DNA of 64,000 nucleotides from Colimorpha sp045576855 (GTDB lineage Bacteria > Bacteroidota > Bacteroidia > Bacteroidales > P3). Under the pieces are notes generated by a model. The model ran no database searches and was not told where the DNA came from. It saw only the letters and a program-made list of their open reading frames with translations. How positions within the stretch are numbered: the first letter of the stretch is position 1; every line of letters starts with the position of its first letter. The position numbers and the translations under genes were made by a program. The stretch spans positions 1 to 64,000 of the forward strand of contig JAZNHG010000059.1 in the NCBI GenBank assembly GCA_045576855.1. Reading direction: 5' to 3'. Positions 17,654 through 26,001 of this stretch are shown here, one piece after another.

Positions 17654-17661
17654 GTATCTTT
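17654..17661 (+). promoter_or_regulatory. -7 element for the ATPase gene
   Basis: TATCTTTG, 30 nt before the ATG at 17691, with GAAGGAGAT as a good ribosome binding site in between (17677-17686). An upstream TTTG box at the right distance is not clear. Confidence 0.5.
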
Positions 17662-17690
17662 GCATCGTGAATCATAGAAGGAGATAGGTT

Positions 17691-19154
17691 ATGTTTTTAT
17701 CCGAATCAGCAGAACGACAGGCAATTGCACGCCTGAGCATCGACAACCCGTGGTGGCAAAACGGCTCGATCAGGGCCGATTTCAAGGACATGGGGCCACG
17801 CGCCTACCTGGAAATCTTCCACGCACTGGTGCGCAACACGCGCGTACACCGCTCCATCATCCTCATGGGGCCCCGCCGCGTGGGCAAGACGGTGATGATC
17901 TACCACACCATACAGCTGCTGATCGACGAGGGCGTCAACCCCAAGAATATAATATATGTATCGGTCGACACGCCCATCTACAACGGCATCCAACTGGAGG
18001 AGCTGATGAACGCCGCATTCACCGCCAGCGGGAAGCCCTTCGCAACCGCGGAGCAGTACTACGTCTTCTTCGACGAGGTGCAGTACCTGAAGCAGTGGGA
18101 GGTGGGACTGAAATCCCTTTTCGACGCCTTCCCCAACGTGCGCTTCGTGGCCTCGGGCAGCGCGGCGGCGGCGCTGAAGAAGAGCAGCGTCGAGAGCGGT
18201 GCCGGCCGCTTCAGCGACTTCAGTCTGCCGCCGCTGACATTCTACGAATATGTACACCTGCGCCACTGCGAGAACCAGCTGCGCGAGAGCACCCTCGTAT
18301 GGAACGGCCACGAGGTGCATTCGTTCGAACCCACCGACATCGCACTGCTCAACAGCACCTTTGTCGACTATATCAACTATGGCGGCTATCCCGAAGTGGC
18401 CTTCAACACCGAGATGCAGGCCGACCCGGGGCAGTACATACGCCACGACATCATCGACAAAGTGCTGCTGCGCGACCTGCCAAGCATGTACGGCATCACC
18501 GACGTGCAGGAGCTCAACGCGCTCTTCGCCATGATCGCCTTCAACTCCGGCGGCGAATTCAACTACGAGAGTCTTGCGCAGAACACCGGCGTGAAGAAGG
18601 AGACGTTGCGCAAATATATCGAATATTTCGAGGCGGCCTTCCTGCTAAAGAAGATACACCGCACCGACGACACCGCCAAGCGCTACCAGCGCGAGCACGC
18701 CTTCAAGCTCTACCTGACCAACCCCTCGCTGCGTTGCGCCCTTTTCGAACCCATCACGATAGAGGACAAGGAGATCGGCACGATGGTGGAGACCGCCGTC
18801 TTCGCGCAGTGGATTCCGCGCCTGGGCGCCAACATAGGCTATGCCAGCTGGCGCATCGGCCGCGTGGCGATGGGCGAGGTGGACATCGTGGGCATCAACG
18901 AGGCGCGCCAGAAGCCCGACTGGGCGGTGGAGCTGAAGTGGACCGACCGCTTCTACGAGAAGCCGGGCGAGCTGAAGTCGCTGCAAGCCTTCATGGCCGC
19001 CAACGGGCTGACGCAGGCCCTTGTCACCACCCAGACCCAGAGCGGCCTGATGAGCCTGCCGTGGGGCAACCTGCAGTTCATGCCCACAGCCTGCTACGCC
19101 TACATCGTGGGCCGCAACACCCTCTTCCGCACCAAGGCCGGCATGGGACTGTAG
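17691..19154 (+). CDS. AAA ATPase with DUF4143 domain
   Basis: Of 487 residues, about 40-190 are an AAA_14-type ATPase domain with Walker A GPRRVGKTVM and Walker B YVFFDEVQYL. The sensor region VRFVASGSAAAALKKSS is followed by a DUF4143 domain at about 240-430, including EVDIVGINEARQKPDWAVELKW, which resembles a PD-(D/E)XK nuclease-like core (E..D...E.K). Family members are widespread and uncharacterised; some are thought to act on DNA or in stress. The stop codon TAG lies inside the left arm of palindromic element copy 2, so the gene is bracketed by two element copies. Confidence 0.85.
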   Translation: MFLSESAERQAIARLSIDNPWWQNGSIRADFKDMGPRAYLEIFHALVRNTRVHRSIILMGPRRVGKTVMIYHTIQLLIDEGVNPKNIIYVSVDTPIYNGIQLEELMNAAFTASGKPFATAEQYYVFFDEVQYLKQWEVGLKSLFDAFPNVRFVASGSAAAALKKSSVESGAGRFSDFSLPPLTFYEYVHLRHCENQLRESTLVWNGHEVHSFEPTDIALLNSTFVDYINYGGYPEVAFNTEMQADPGQYIRHDIIDKVLLRDLPSMYGITDVQELNALFAMIAFNSGGEFNYESLAQNTGVKKETLRKYIEYFEAAFLLKKIHRTDDTAKRYQREHAFKLYLTNPSLRCALFEPITIEDKEIGTMVETAVFAQWIPRLGANIGYASWRIGRVAMGEVDIVGINEARQKPDWAVELKWTDRFYEKPGELKSLQAFMAANGLTQALVTTQTQSGLMSLPWGNLQFMPTACYAYIVGRNTLFRTKAGMGL

Positions 19155-19233
19155 AGACGCGGCGTGCCGCGTCTGCATTCTCCTCCGTTTGCCTCTGACA
19201 ATGATGGCAGACGCGGCACGCCGCGTCTCTACA
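19149..19233. repeat. Palindromic element, copy 2 (right of the ATPase gene)
   Basis: Same element as 17334-17418: arms CTGTAGAGACGCGGCGTGCC and the matching complement, spacer with CTCCGTTTGCC and CAATGATGGCAGACG. Its first bases supply the ATPase stop codon. Confidence 0.9.
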
Positions 19234-19286
19234 TCTCACATGGGTGACTGTGCAATTTTGATTTTTGCAACCGCCATGCACTTTTT

Positions 19287-19318
19287 TTTTGCCATATCGG
19301 AAAAAGTTTGTATTTTTG
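19287..19318 (+). promoter_or_regulatory. Strong promoter of the structured RNA
   Basis: TTTTG, 19 nt, TATTTTTG. The spacer CCATATCGGAAAAAGTTTG is nearly identical to that of the tRNA-Ser promoter at 58456-58487 (CCATATCGCAAAAAGTTAG), pointing to a stable-RNA type promoter. Confidence 0.8.
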
Positions 19319-19321
19319 CAC

Positions 19322-19637
19322 CGTCGTTTCCACACCGCCGGAGCCCCACTCGAGAGCGACGGGCAAGCGGGCGGGCAAAGGCGCAAGCCCATGTCCACTG
19401 GAAGCGGCAGGACATATAAGAAAGACGTTGAAACGGCGTTTTATCTGCGGCTCATGAATCTCGCAAATTCTATTTGGTACCGCAATAACGCAATGTACCA
19501 ATGTCCATTGGTTTGGCATATAGTGGTCTCACTATATCCATAACGCGTGGGCTTCGGCATTGCTTATTCTGTACCAAAGGCAATGCGAGAGCCTCATGAG
19601 CGGGATAAGCAAGAAAGTTGTTCCCGCGCTTTTTTTA
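19322..19637 (+). ncRNA. Freestanding structured RNA of unknown class
   Basis: A transcript from the 19287 promoter to the terminator at 19600 would be about 316 nt. Stems seen by eye: CCGTCG/CGACGG (19323/19358 region), ATGTCC..GGACAT, a long closing stem GCTCATGA..CTCGCA (19450-19465) with TGCGAG..TCATGAGC (19584-19601), and inside it TTGGTAC/GTACCAA, ATATAGTG-GTCT-CACTATAT, and GCATTGC/GCAATGC. No reading frame in it looks like a gene. Conserved marks of RNase P RNA, tmRNA and SRP RNA were looked for and not found. It could be a long leader of the 19680 gene that ends in an attenuator instead. Confidence 0.7.
19600..19637 (+). terminator. Intrinsic terminator of the structured RNA
   Basis: GCGGGA / TTCCCGC hairpin followed by GCTTTTTTTATTT. 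It shares two bases with the closing stem of the RNA and stands about 43 nt before the ATG at 19680. Confidence 0.85.
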
Positions 19638-19679
19638 TTTGTCTGTGAACTGAAATATTAACCAACAAGCAATAAAAAA

Positions 19680-21599
19680 ATGAAGAAAAAATTATTTTTT
19701 GCAGCCCTTGCGCTGCTGACGATGGGCGTTGGAAGAGTTTCATACGCCCAAAATTTCGACCACACTGAAGTTGCTCCCAGTGGACAGACACTCTATTACG
19801 ATGTATTATTTGAGACACAACAAGGAGACGTTCACCAAGTTGCTATTCTTGTTCATCCTGGCAATGTTAGCAACACTGGTTCGTGGGGTACACACGAGAT
19901 GCCAACAGGCGAATTGGTTATTCCCGATAGTGTGATGGTGCCGTATTTGGGGCCTGTCCCCGTCAGAGGCATTCAAAGCCATGCTTTTATGAATTGCAGT
20001 GGTTTAACCTCCGTGGTTATTCCCAATACGGTGAAAGTCATTGGGGAGGAAGCCTTCTACATGTGCACCAGCCTCACCTCTGTCACTATGCCAGACACCT
20101 TGTCTTCCATTCAAATTTCCAGCAATGAAAACAATGCCTATTCTTTCGTGGCCAACGCTATCGCCCCGTTCACCTTCTCCGGATGTTTCCAACTGAGTGG
20201 CAACATCACCATTCCCGAAGGTGTGACAACCATTTCCGACCATGCCTTCACCGCAACGAACATCTCTTCTATCACCTGGCCGACAACCGTTACGACTATC
20301 GGAGGGCTTGCTTTCTCAAGCTGCAGCAACCTTGCTTCTGTCACTATCCCCAACAGCGTAACACAGATAGAGGGTGGTGCGTTTTATAATTGTTATAAAA
20401 CAGAGACCATCAATGTTCCCTCCACTGTGAGTTTCAGCGATTACTCATACGGTTGGATGAGTTATCCGGCCAGCACCACATTCCAACTGGTGAAAAACAT
20501 TAACTACACAGGCTCGCTTGTAGATTCAAACAACACCAATGGTGTCGGTGCTTGGGGAGCCAGAACGCTGAACGGATACATCGAAAACGGCTATGTGTAC
20601 CGCAATGCGAGCAAGACCTGCCTAACAGCCTGCGACTACACGCAGACAAACGCCACAGTGCCCGCCAGTGTGGACACCTTAGGGTTCGGTGCGTTCATCT
20701 GGCACTCTGATTTAACGCAGGTTGTCATTCCCGAAGGAGTGGTGAAAATAGGCTCCCAGGCATTCAACAGCTGCAGTGGATTGGAGCAGATAGACATTCC
20801 CTCCACCGTAAGTGCGATTCAAGATTATGCATTCTCCTATTGTTCCGCACTGATGGATGTCACGCTGCCTGCCGCCCTCGCAACGCTTGGCTGTGGTGCT
20901 TTTAGCGGCTGCGAACTCGACACTTTGCGGATGCTGGGCAGCGTACCACCATTGTATGAAACCAACGAAGGGTGGTGGCGGAATATTGACCAAACCACCG
21001 GTGACACGCTCTGGGCTTACGACACATCGCTTGTAAACGTGCCTATTATTGTCCCTTGTCATGCCGGCTATGCTTACCGCCATGCCGCCGGCTGGAGCAG
21101 TTGCAACAACATCATTGATCCCTGCGGTGGCGAGGTGGAGACCTATACGGTCACTGTCAGCAGTGCTGACCCGACGATGGGCAGCGTCGCCGTCAACGGC
21201 GAGACTTCGGTCACCGTGGAGGAGGGAGAAACCGTCACCCTCACTGCCAGTGCTAACGAGGGCCACCACTTCCTGCGCTGGAACGACAACAACACCGACA
21301 ATCCCCGTACCGTAACCGTCACCTCCGACACCACCTTCACAGCCTACTTCGCCGCCAACGGCGGCACCGAGGGCATCAGCGATGTGGACGGCATCAACGC
21401 CAAAGTGGTTGCCGCCGATGGGCGGATTGTCGTCACCGATGCCGACGGCCTCACCGTGACCCTCTACGACGCCGCAGGCCGCCAGCTGGCCGTGCGCCGC
21501 AACGAAGGCTCCCCTGTACATTTCGACGTCCCCGCCTCCGGCACCTACCTCGTCCAGGTCGGCGCCGCCCCCGCCCGCCGCATCGTCGTGGTGAAGTAG
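19680..21599 (+). CDS. Secreted BspA-like leucine-rich repeat protein with type IX sorting tail
   Basis: A signal peptide (residues 1-23) is followed by LRR_5/BspA-type repeats at about 85-240 and 315-420, with the recurring pattern SCSNLASVTIPNSVTQI and GAFYNC. Residues about 485-560 match the InlB B-repeat (Bacterial repeat) domain, with VTLTASANEGHHFLRWNDN. The C-terminus (TVTLYDAAGRQLAV... FDVPASGTYLVQV) is a type IX secretion A-type sorting domain, so the protein should be exported and anchored or released at the surface. BspA-like proteins bind host matrix or other cells in known cases. The first 480 residues are AT-richer than the tail. Confidence 0.88.
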   Translation: MKKKLFFAALALLTMGVGRVSYAQNFDHTEVAPSGQTLYYDVLFETQQGDVHQVAILVHPGNVSNTGSWGTHEMPTGELVIPDSVMVPYLGPVPVRGIQSHAFMNCSGLTSVVIPNTVKVIGEEAFYMCTSLTSVTMPDTLSSIQISSNENNAYSFVANAIAPFTFSGCFQLSGNITIPEGVTTISDHAFTATNISSITWPTTVTTIGGLAFSSCSNLASVTIPNSVTQIEGGAFYNCYKTETINVPSTVSFSDYSYGWMSYPASTTFQLVKNINYTGSLVDSNNTNGVGAWGARTLNGYIENGYVYRNASKTCLTACDYTQTNATVPASVDTLGFGAFIWHSDLTQVVIPEGVVKIGSQAFNSCSGLEQIDIPSTVSAIQDYAFSYCSALMDVTLPAALATLGCGAFSGCELDTLRMLGSVPPLYETNEGWWRNIDQTTGDTLWAYDTSLVNVPIIVPCHAGYAYRHAAGWSSCNNIIDPCGGEVETYTVTVSSADPTMGSVAVNGETSVTVEEGETVTLTASANEGHHFLRWNDNNTDNPRTVTVTSDTTFTAYFAANGGTEGISDVDGINAKVVAADGRIVVTDADGLTVTLYDAAGRQLAVRRNEGSPVHFDVPASGTYLVQVGAAPARRIVVVK

Positions 21600-21684
21600 C
21601 GGCAATATCCGACTGCCAAAATGTCAGCATCCGTGTCAGTCCGTGCGATTGGCACGGATGTTGTTGTCATGAGGGTGTGAAAGT

Positions 21685-21754
21685 TCAATCAGAACGAAAA
21701 GAACAAAAAGAAAGCGGCAAGACAAATTCTGATGGTTCTGAAAGTTCTGATTGA
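21685..21754 (+). promoter_or_regulatory. Inverted repeat in the dnaK leader
   Basis: Perfect 11-bp arms TCAATCAGAAC (21685-21695) and GTTCTGATTGA (21744-21754) enclose a purine-rich 48 nt, ending 38 nt before the dnaK ATG. It could fold in the mRNA leader or be an operator. No CIRCE element was seen. Confidence 0.5.
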
Positions 21755-21792
21755 GATAAAAAAGAAAACAAAAAAAAGAAAGGAAATACATT

Positions 21793-23730
21793 ATGGCAAA
21801 AATCATCGGAATCGACCTCGGCACAACCAACAGCTGTGTCAGCGTCATGGAAGGTAACGAACCAGTAGTTATCGCTAACAGCGAGGGCAACCGCACCACC
21901 CCCAGCGTGGTGGGCTTCCTCGAGAACGGAGACCGCAAGGTGGGCGACCCCGCCAAGCGTCAGGCCATCACCAACCCCCACAACACCGTCTACAGCATCA
22001 AGCGCTTCATGGGCGAGACCTACGACCAGGTGACCAAGGAGATTGAGGCCGTGCCCTACAAGGTGGTGCGCGGCAACAACAACACCCCCTGCGTCGACAT
22101 CAACGGCCGCCAGTACACCCCGCAGGAGATCAGCGCCATCGTGCTGCAGAAGATGAAGAAGACCGCCGAAGACTACCTGGGTCAGGAAGTTACCGAGGCC
22201 GTCATCACCGTCCCCGCCTACTTCAACGACAGCCAGCGTCAGGCCACCAAGGAGGCCGGCGAGATTGCAGGCTTGAAGGTGCGTCGTATCGTCAACGAGC
22301 CCACGGCTGCCGCTCTGGCCTACGGCCTCGACAAGAAGGCTCAGGATATGAACGTCGCCGTGTTCGACCTCGGCGGAGGCACGTTCGATATCAGCATTCT
22401 GAACCTCGGCGACGGCGTCTTCGAGGTGAAGAGCACCAACGGCAACACGCACCTCGGCGGCGACGACTTCGACCGCAAGATTATCAACTGGATGGCCGAC
22501 GAGTTCCAGCGCGACAAGGGCATTGACCTCCGCAAGGACCCCATGGCCATGCAGCGCCTGAAAGAGGCTGCCGAGAAGGCCAAGATCGAGCTCTCCAGCA
22601 GCATGGAGACCGAAATCAACCTGCCCTACATCACCGTGGCCGACGGTGTGCCGCAGCACCTGGTGATGAAACTCACCCGCGCCAAGTTCGAGCAGCTGTG
22701 CGACGACCTCATCCGCGCCACCATCGAGCCTTGCCGCAAGGCCATGCAGGATGCCGGCCTGAGCAACAGCGACATCAACGAGGTCATCCTCGTCGGCGGC
22801 TCCAGCCGTATCCCCGCCGTGCAGAAGAAGGTCGAAGAGTTCTTCGGCAAGGTGCCCAGCAAGGGCGTCAACCCCGACGAGGTGGTCGCCATCGGCGCCG
22901 CCATCCAGGGCGGTGTGCTCACCGGCGAGGTGAAGGACGTGCTGCTGCTCGACGTGACACCTCTTTCGCTGGGTATTGAGACGCTGGGCGGCGTGATGAC
23001 CAAGCTCATCGATGCCAACACCACCATCCCCACCAAGAAGAGCCAGGTCTTCAGCACCGCTGCCGACAACCAGCCCGAGGTGGAGATCCACGTGCTGCAG
23101 GGCGAGCGTCCCATGGCCAACGACAACAAGACCATCGGCCGCTTCCACCTGGCCGGCATTCCACCTGCACCGCGTGGAGTGCCCCAGATTGAGGTCACCT
23201 TCGACATCGACGCCAACGGCATTCTCAATGTCAGCGCCCTCGACAAGGCCACCGGCAAGAGCCAGAACATCCGCATCGAGGCCAGCAGCGGCCTCAGCGA
23301 GGACGAAATCAAGCGCATGAAGGCCGAAGCCGAGGCCCACGCCGACCAGGACAAGAAGGCCAAGGAAGAGGTGGAGAAAATCAACAACGCCGACGGCATG
23401 ATCTTCCAGAGCGAGAAGAACCTCAAGGACTACGGCGACAAGATCCCCGCCGAGAAGAAGAGCGCCATCGAGAGCGCCCTCAACGAGCTGAAGGCCGCCC
23501 ACAGCGCCCGCAACGTCCAGCAGATCGACCAGGCCATGGCCAAGATCAACGCCGCCTGGCAGGCCGCCAGCGAGGACATGTACAAAGCCCAGCAGCAGGC
23601 CGGCGGTGCCAATCCCGGCGCCGGCTTCGACCCCAACAACATGGGTGGTAACCCCAACGCAGGTGCCGGCCAGCAGGGCAGCAACCCCAACGACAACGTC
23701 ACCGACGTCGACTACGAAGAGGTGAAATAA
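21793..23730 (+). CDS. dnaK: Chaperone DnaK (Hsp70)
   Basis: ATP-dependent cytoplasmic chaperone of 645 residues. The N-terminal motif IGIDLGTTNSCVSV, the phosphate motif AVFDLGGGTFDISIL near residue 190, and VGGSSRIPAVQ near residue 335 define the ATPase domain. The substrate-binding domain is VTPLSLGIETLGGVMTKLI, and the C-terminus is Gly/Asn-rich and ends in VTDVDYEEVK (the EEVK-type tail). Ribosome binding site AAAGGAAAT lies ahead of the ATG. It stands alone, without dnaJ or grpE nearby. Confidence 0.98.
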   Translation: MAKIIGIDLGTTNSCVSVMEGNEPVVIANSEGNRTTPSVVGFLENGDRKVGDPAKRQAITNPHNTVYSIKRFMGETYDQVTKEIEAVPYKVVRGNNNTPCVDINGRQYTPQEISAIVLQKMKKTAEDYLGQEVTEAVITVPAYFNDSQRQATKEAGEIAGLKVRRIVNEPTAAALAYGLDKKAQDMNVAVFDLGGGTFDISILNLGDGVFEVKSTNGNTHLGGDDFDRKIINWMADEFQRDKGIDLRKDPMAMQRLKEAAEKAKIELSSSMETEINLPYITVADGVPQHLVMKLTRAKFEQLCDDLIRATIEPCRKAMQDAGLSNSDINEVILVGGSSRIPAVQKKVEEFFGKVPSKGVNPDEVVAIGAAIQGGVLTGEVKDVLLLDVTPLSLGIETLGGVMTKLIDANTTIPTKKSQVFSTAADNQPEVEIHVLQGERPMANDNKTIGRFHLAGIPPAPRGVPQIEVTFDIDANGILNVSALDKATGKSQNIRIEASSGLSEDEIKRMKAEAEAHADQDKKAKEEVEKINNADGMIFQSEKNLKDYGDKIPAEKKSAIESALNELKAAHSARNVQQIDQAMAKINAAWQAASEDMYKAQQQAGGANPGAGFDPNNMGGNPNAGAGQQGSNPNDNVTDVDYEEVK

Positions 23731-23750
23731 CAAAAATTTAATCACAAGAG

Positions 23751-23789
23751 GCTCATGACCTTACACATAAGATTATGAGCTTTTTTTTA
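23751..23789 (+). terminator. Terminator after dnaK
   Basis: GCTCATGA / TATGAGC hairpin followed by eight T residues. Confidence 0.8.
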
Positions 23790-23805
23790 TATTAGCGTAT
23801 TTCTC

Positions 23806-24669
23806 ATGGATCATTTACGAAAGGAAATTAGGGAAGATTTTGAATACTCGAAAAAGCAATATAATCCCGCAGAAGATTGTAACGGAGGTCTTTTAAGTGA
23901 ATATGAAGTAATGAAAGCACACTACATTCTTTCGGACTACTTTTTATCTGAAGGAGAGTCTGTGCGTTTTGGTATACATGATTTCGGGCTTCTTTCTTCT
24001 GCAGTTAGCAGACAATGTGTTGCATTTGGAGGAAAGGAGAAATGGAATACACCTATACAAAAAATTGCGACGCTTGTGTTTGGCTTGGTAAAAGACCATG
24101 CTTTCAACGATGGTAATAAACGAACCGCTTTGCTTTCCATGCTATTGGCTCTAAACAAAAACAAAAGGCAGGCCGATTGCAAAAAGGAAGTCTTTGAAAC
24201 TTTATTAGTACGAATTGCAGCCAATAAACTCTCGGACTATAACGAATTCAAGAATTTTAATGGTCCAGATGCAGAAGTGGAGTTTATTGCTGATTTTATC
24301 CGAAGGAAAACCAGAAAAGTTGATGCTTCATCTCACTCTTTAACCTATGAAGAATTTAATACTAAACTAAAAAAATACAATGTATGGCTTGGGGATCCTA
24401 GTGGCAATTATATCAATGTATATCAAACCAAAACCACACCCAAAAGGCTTTTTGTAAGACAGCAATCAAAAAACGACAGAATTCTGCAAATAGGATTCAG
24501 GAGTTGGAAGAGTCAAGTTAGTCAAAAGGACTTGAAAAATGTTTTAAGAGTTGCAAAACTAACCTCTGATTATGGTGTAGATTCAAGAGTGTTTTATTAT
24601 GGAGCAGAACCAGAGTATAAACTTATCGAAGAATACTATCCTATTCTAAAAAGATTAAAAGACAAATAA
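23806..24669 (+). CDS. Doc-like Fic-domain protein with extra C-terminal domain
   Basis: Residues about 25-165 are a Fic/Doc fold with the core motif HAFNDGNKRTA (HxFxxGNKR). The Lys is characteristic of Doc-type proteins, which phosphorylate EF-Tu, rather than AMP-transferring Fic enzymes. No inhibitory (S/T)xxxE(G/N) helix was recognised. Residues about 170-287 (TRKVDASSHSLTYEEFNTKL...) are an unrecognised C-terminal region that may bind DNA or inhibit the toxin. The gene is strikingly AT-rich against its GC-rich neighbours, which suggests transfer. It has no antitoxin gene directly upstream; the extra domain may play this part. Confidence 0.82.
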   Translation: MDHLRKEIREDFEYSKKQYNPAEDCNGGLLSEYEVMKAHYILSDYFLSEGESVRFGIHDFGLLSSAVSRQCVAFGGKEKWNTPIQKIATLVFGLVKDHAFNDGNKRTALLSMLLALNKNKRQADCKKEVFETLLVRIAANKLSDYNEFKNFNGPDAEVEFIADFIRRKTRKVDASSHSLTYEEFNTKLKKYNVWLGDPSGNYINVYQTKTTPKRLFVRQQSKNDRILQIGFRSWKSQVSQKDLKNVLRVAKLTSDYGVDSRVFYYGAEPEYKLIEEYYPILKRLKDK

Positions 24670-24777
24670 GCCTTAGAAGTAAAGCCTCCGTATTGGAACT
24701 TTTTACTTTAGATTGTTCATCTTTTCAAAACTTCATGAGCATGATTTTGAAACTTCTTGCGCTTGGGATTTTGCAGG

Positions 24778-25182
24778 CTACTTTTTCTTGCTCAACATAT
24801 CCTCGGCAGGACGGAACTTGGCTTCGGCCAGAGCGGCCTTGATTCCTTTGCCTGCACGGAAACGCAGGTTGACCTTCTTGATTTTGTCGGGCGTCACCTC
24901 TTTCTCGCTGCGGCAGGCCTCGCCTGTGATGGTCAGCGAGAACGAGCCGAGTTCGCCGAGCTGCACCGTGTGGCCGTCCAGCAGCAGACGCTCCATCACC
25001 TTCTCCAGCTGGTAGACCGCCATTTCGGCCTCCTTCGGGTTCAGCGTTGTCTCGTCCGACACGAGTTTTGCCACCTCGTGCTCATCCACCTGTCCCACGC
25101 TCTTCAGAATCGGATACCATTTGCGGGCACCTTTCGGGTCGCGCGGATTGACCCTTTGCACTTTGTTGTAAAATAAAGGCAT
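24778..25182 (-). CDS. HU-family DNA-binding protein
   Basis: Histone-like protein of 134 residues, longer than HU (90). The central stretch (EAEMAVYQLEKVMERLLLDGHTVQLGELGSFS) is the HU helical dimer core and first beta strand. The arm (RFRAGKGIKAALAEAKF) is the typical variant of the Bacteroidetes HU-like family, in which the DNA-bending Pro of the arm is not evident. GAAAGGAG precedes the ATG at 25182, which fixes the start. A promoter lies at 25229-25260. Confidence 0.88.
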   Translation of the reverse strand: MPLFYNKVQRVNPRDPKGARKWYPILKSVGQVDEHEVAKLVSDETTLNPKEAEMAVYQLEKVMERLLLDGHTVQLGELGSFSLTITGEACRSEKEVTPDKIKKVNLRFRAGKGIKAALAEAKFRPAEDMLSKKK

Positions 25183-25228
25183 TGTTGCTCCTTTCTTTTT
25201 GTGGTTTAACATTCGATGAATACGGGTG

Positions 25229-25260
25229 CAAAGGTACACATTATTTCCGAGGTAGCAAAA
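25229..25260 (-). promoter_or_regulatory. Promoter of the HU-like gene
   Basis: Minus strand TTTTG, 19 nt, TACCTTTG. Confidence 0.75.
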
Positions 25261-25281
25261 TAAAAATAGATTATTGCGTTT

Positions 25282-25767
25282 TTATCCAGAGCATGTCAAT
25301 ACCAATGTGGCGATAATGGACATAATGATACCTGCGACTATATAACCTTTTGCCTCATCCCAGGCCCCTTTTGCCGCAACTTTAGATGTTTCTTTTAGAT
25401 TTTTGAAGAATTCTGCAACAAGGTCTTCTGCATATTTCCTTGCTTCATTTATATCTTGTTTCAAGTTCTCGTCATGTACCTCATATTCTTGTTTGCGTTC
25501 CTCCTTTTCGTATCTTCCTGACCTTTCTTGTTTTGTTTCATCTGTCCTGTAGTAATTGTCGTATTCGAAATCATATCTCGCTTTCTTCACAGGGTCTTTC
25601 AGAATGGCATAAGCTTCGTTGATGTCTTGCATTTTTTGCGTAACATCTTTTCCCGGATTAAGGTCCGGGTGCCATTTTTTTGATAGGAGTCGGTAGGCAG
25701 CCCGTATTTCCTCCGAGGATGACTGCCTACCAATTTCCAGAATCGCATAATAGTCCTTGAACTCCAT
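25282..25767 (-). CDS. J-domain membrane protein
   Basis: Residues 3-65 form a J domain with HPD in KWHPDLNPGKD. A charged helical linker (ERSGRYEKEERKQEYEVHDENLKQDIN) follows, and a single C-terminal membrane helix (YIVAGIIMSIIATLVL) ends the 161 residues. The tail anchor would place the J domain in the cytoplasm, recruiting DnaK to the membrane. It is the last of three co-directional genes (26487-25282) spaced by 5 and 19 nt. The DNA is AT-rich relative to the core genes. Partner substrates are unknown. Confidence 0.82.
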   Translation of the reverse strand: MEFKDYYAILEIGRQSSSEEIRAAYRLLSKKWHPDLNPGKDVTQKMQDINEAYAILKDPVKKARYDFEYDNYYRTDETKQERSGRYEKEERKQEYEVHDENLKQDINEARKYAEDLVAEFFKNLKETSKVAAKGAWDEAKGYIVAGIIMSIIATLVLTCSG

Positions 25768-25772
25768 TTGCC

Positions 25773-25982
25773 CTATTTCTGCAATGATGTGTTGTCATCG
25801 TTATCGTTGCTCTTTTTCCAAATGGCCCGAAGAGCGCCAACAAGGGCAACGAATAGAATTATCGCCAGAAATCCAGGAGTAGAATGCCCCGCATCAGAGC
25901 GTATTCCCGTAATGACGGCGGAAAGGATAATGAAAAGGACTACTGCAACGATAGTCACGATTACTTTTGTTGATTTTTGCAT
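25773..25982 (-). CDS. Small membrane protein, 69 residues
   Basis: Two predicted membrane helices (VIVTIVAVVLFIILSAVI and FLAIILFVALVGALRAIW) joined by a short Asp/Ser/Gly loop, with a basic/acidic tail KKSNDNDDN. No family recognised. It lies between the TerB-like and J-domain genes with 5- and 19-nt gaps, so is probably part of the same unit. Confidence 0.6.
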   Translation of the reverse strand: MQKSTKVIVTIVAVVLFIILSAVITGIRSDAGHSTPGFLAIILFVALVGALRAIWKKSNDNDDNTSLQK

Positions 25983-26001
25983 GACATTATATTTTTAAAG
26001 T

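Noticed and set aside
19287..19637. RNase P RNA, tmRNA, or SRP RNA as identity of the structured RNA
   Set aside because: The conserved blocks (GAGGAAAGTCC, the tag reading frame, the GGAAGNAAGC loop) were searched by eye and are missing.
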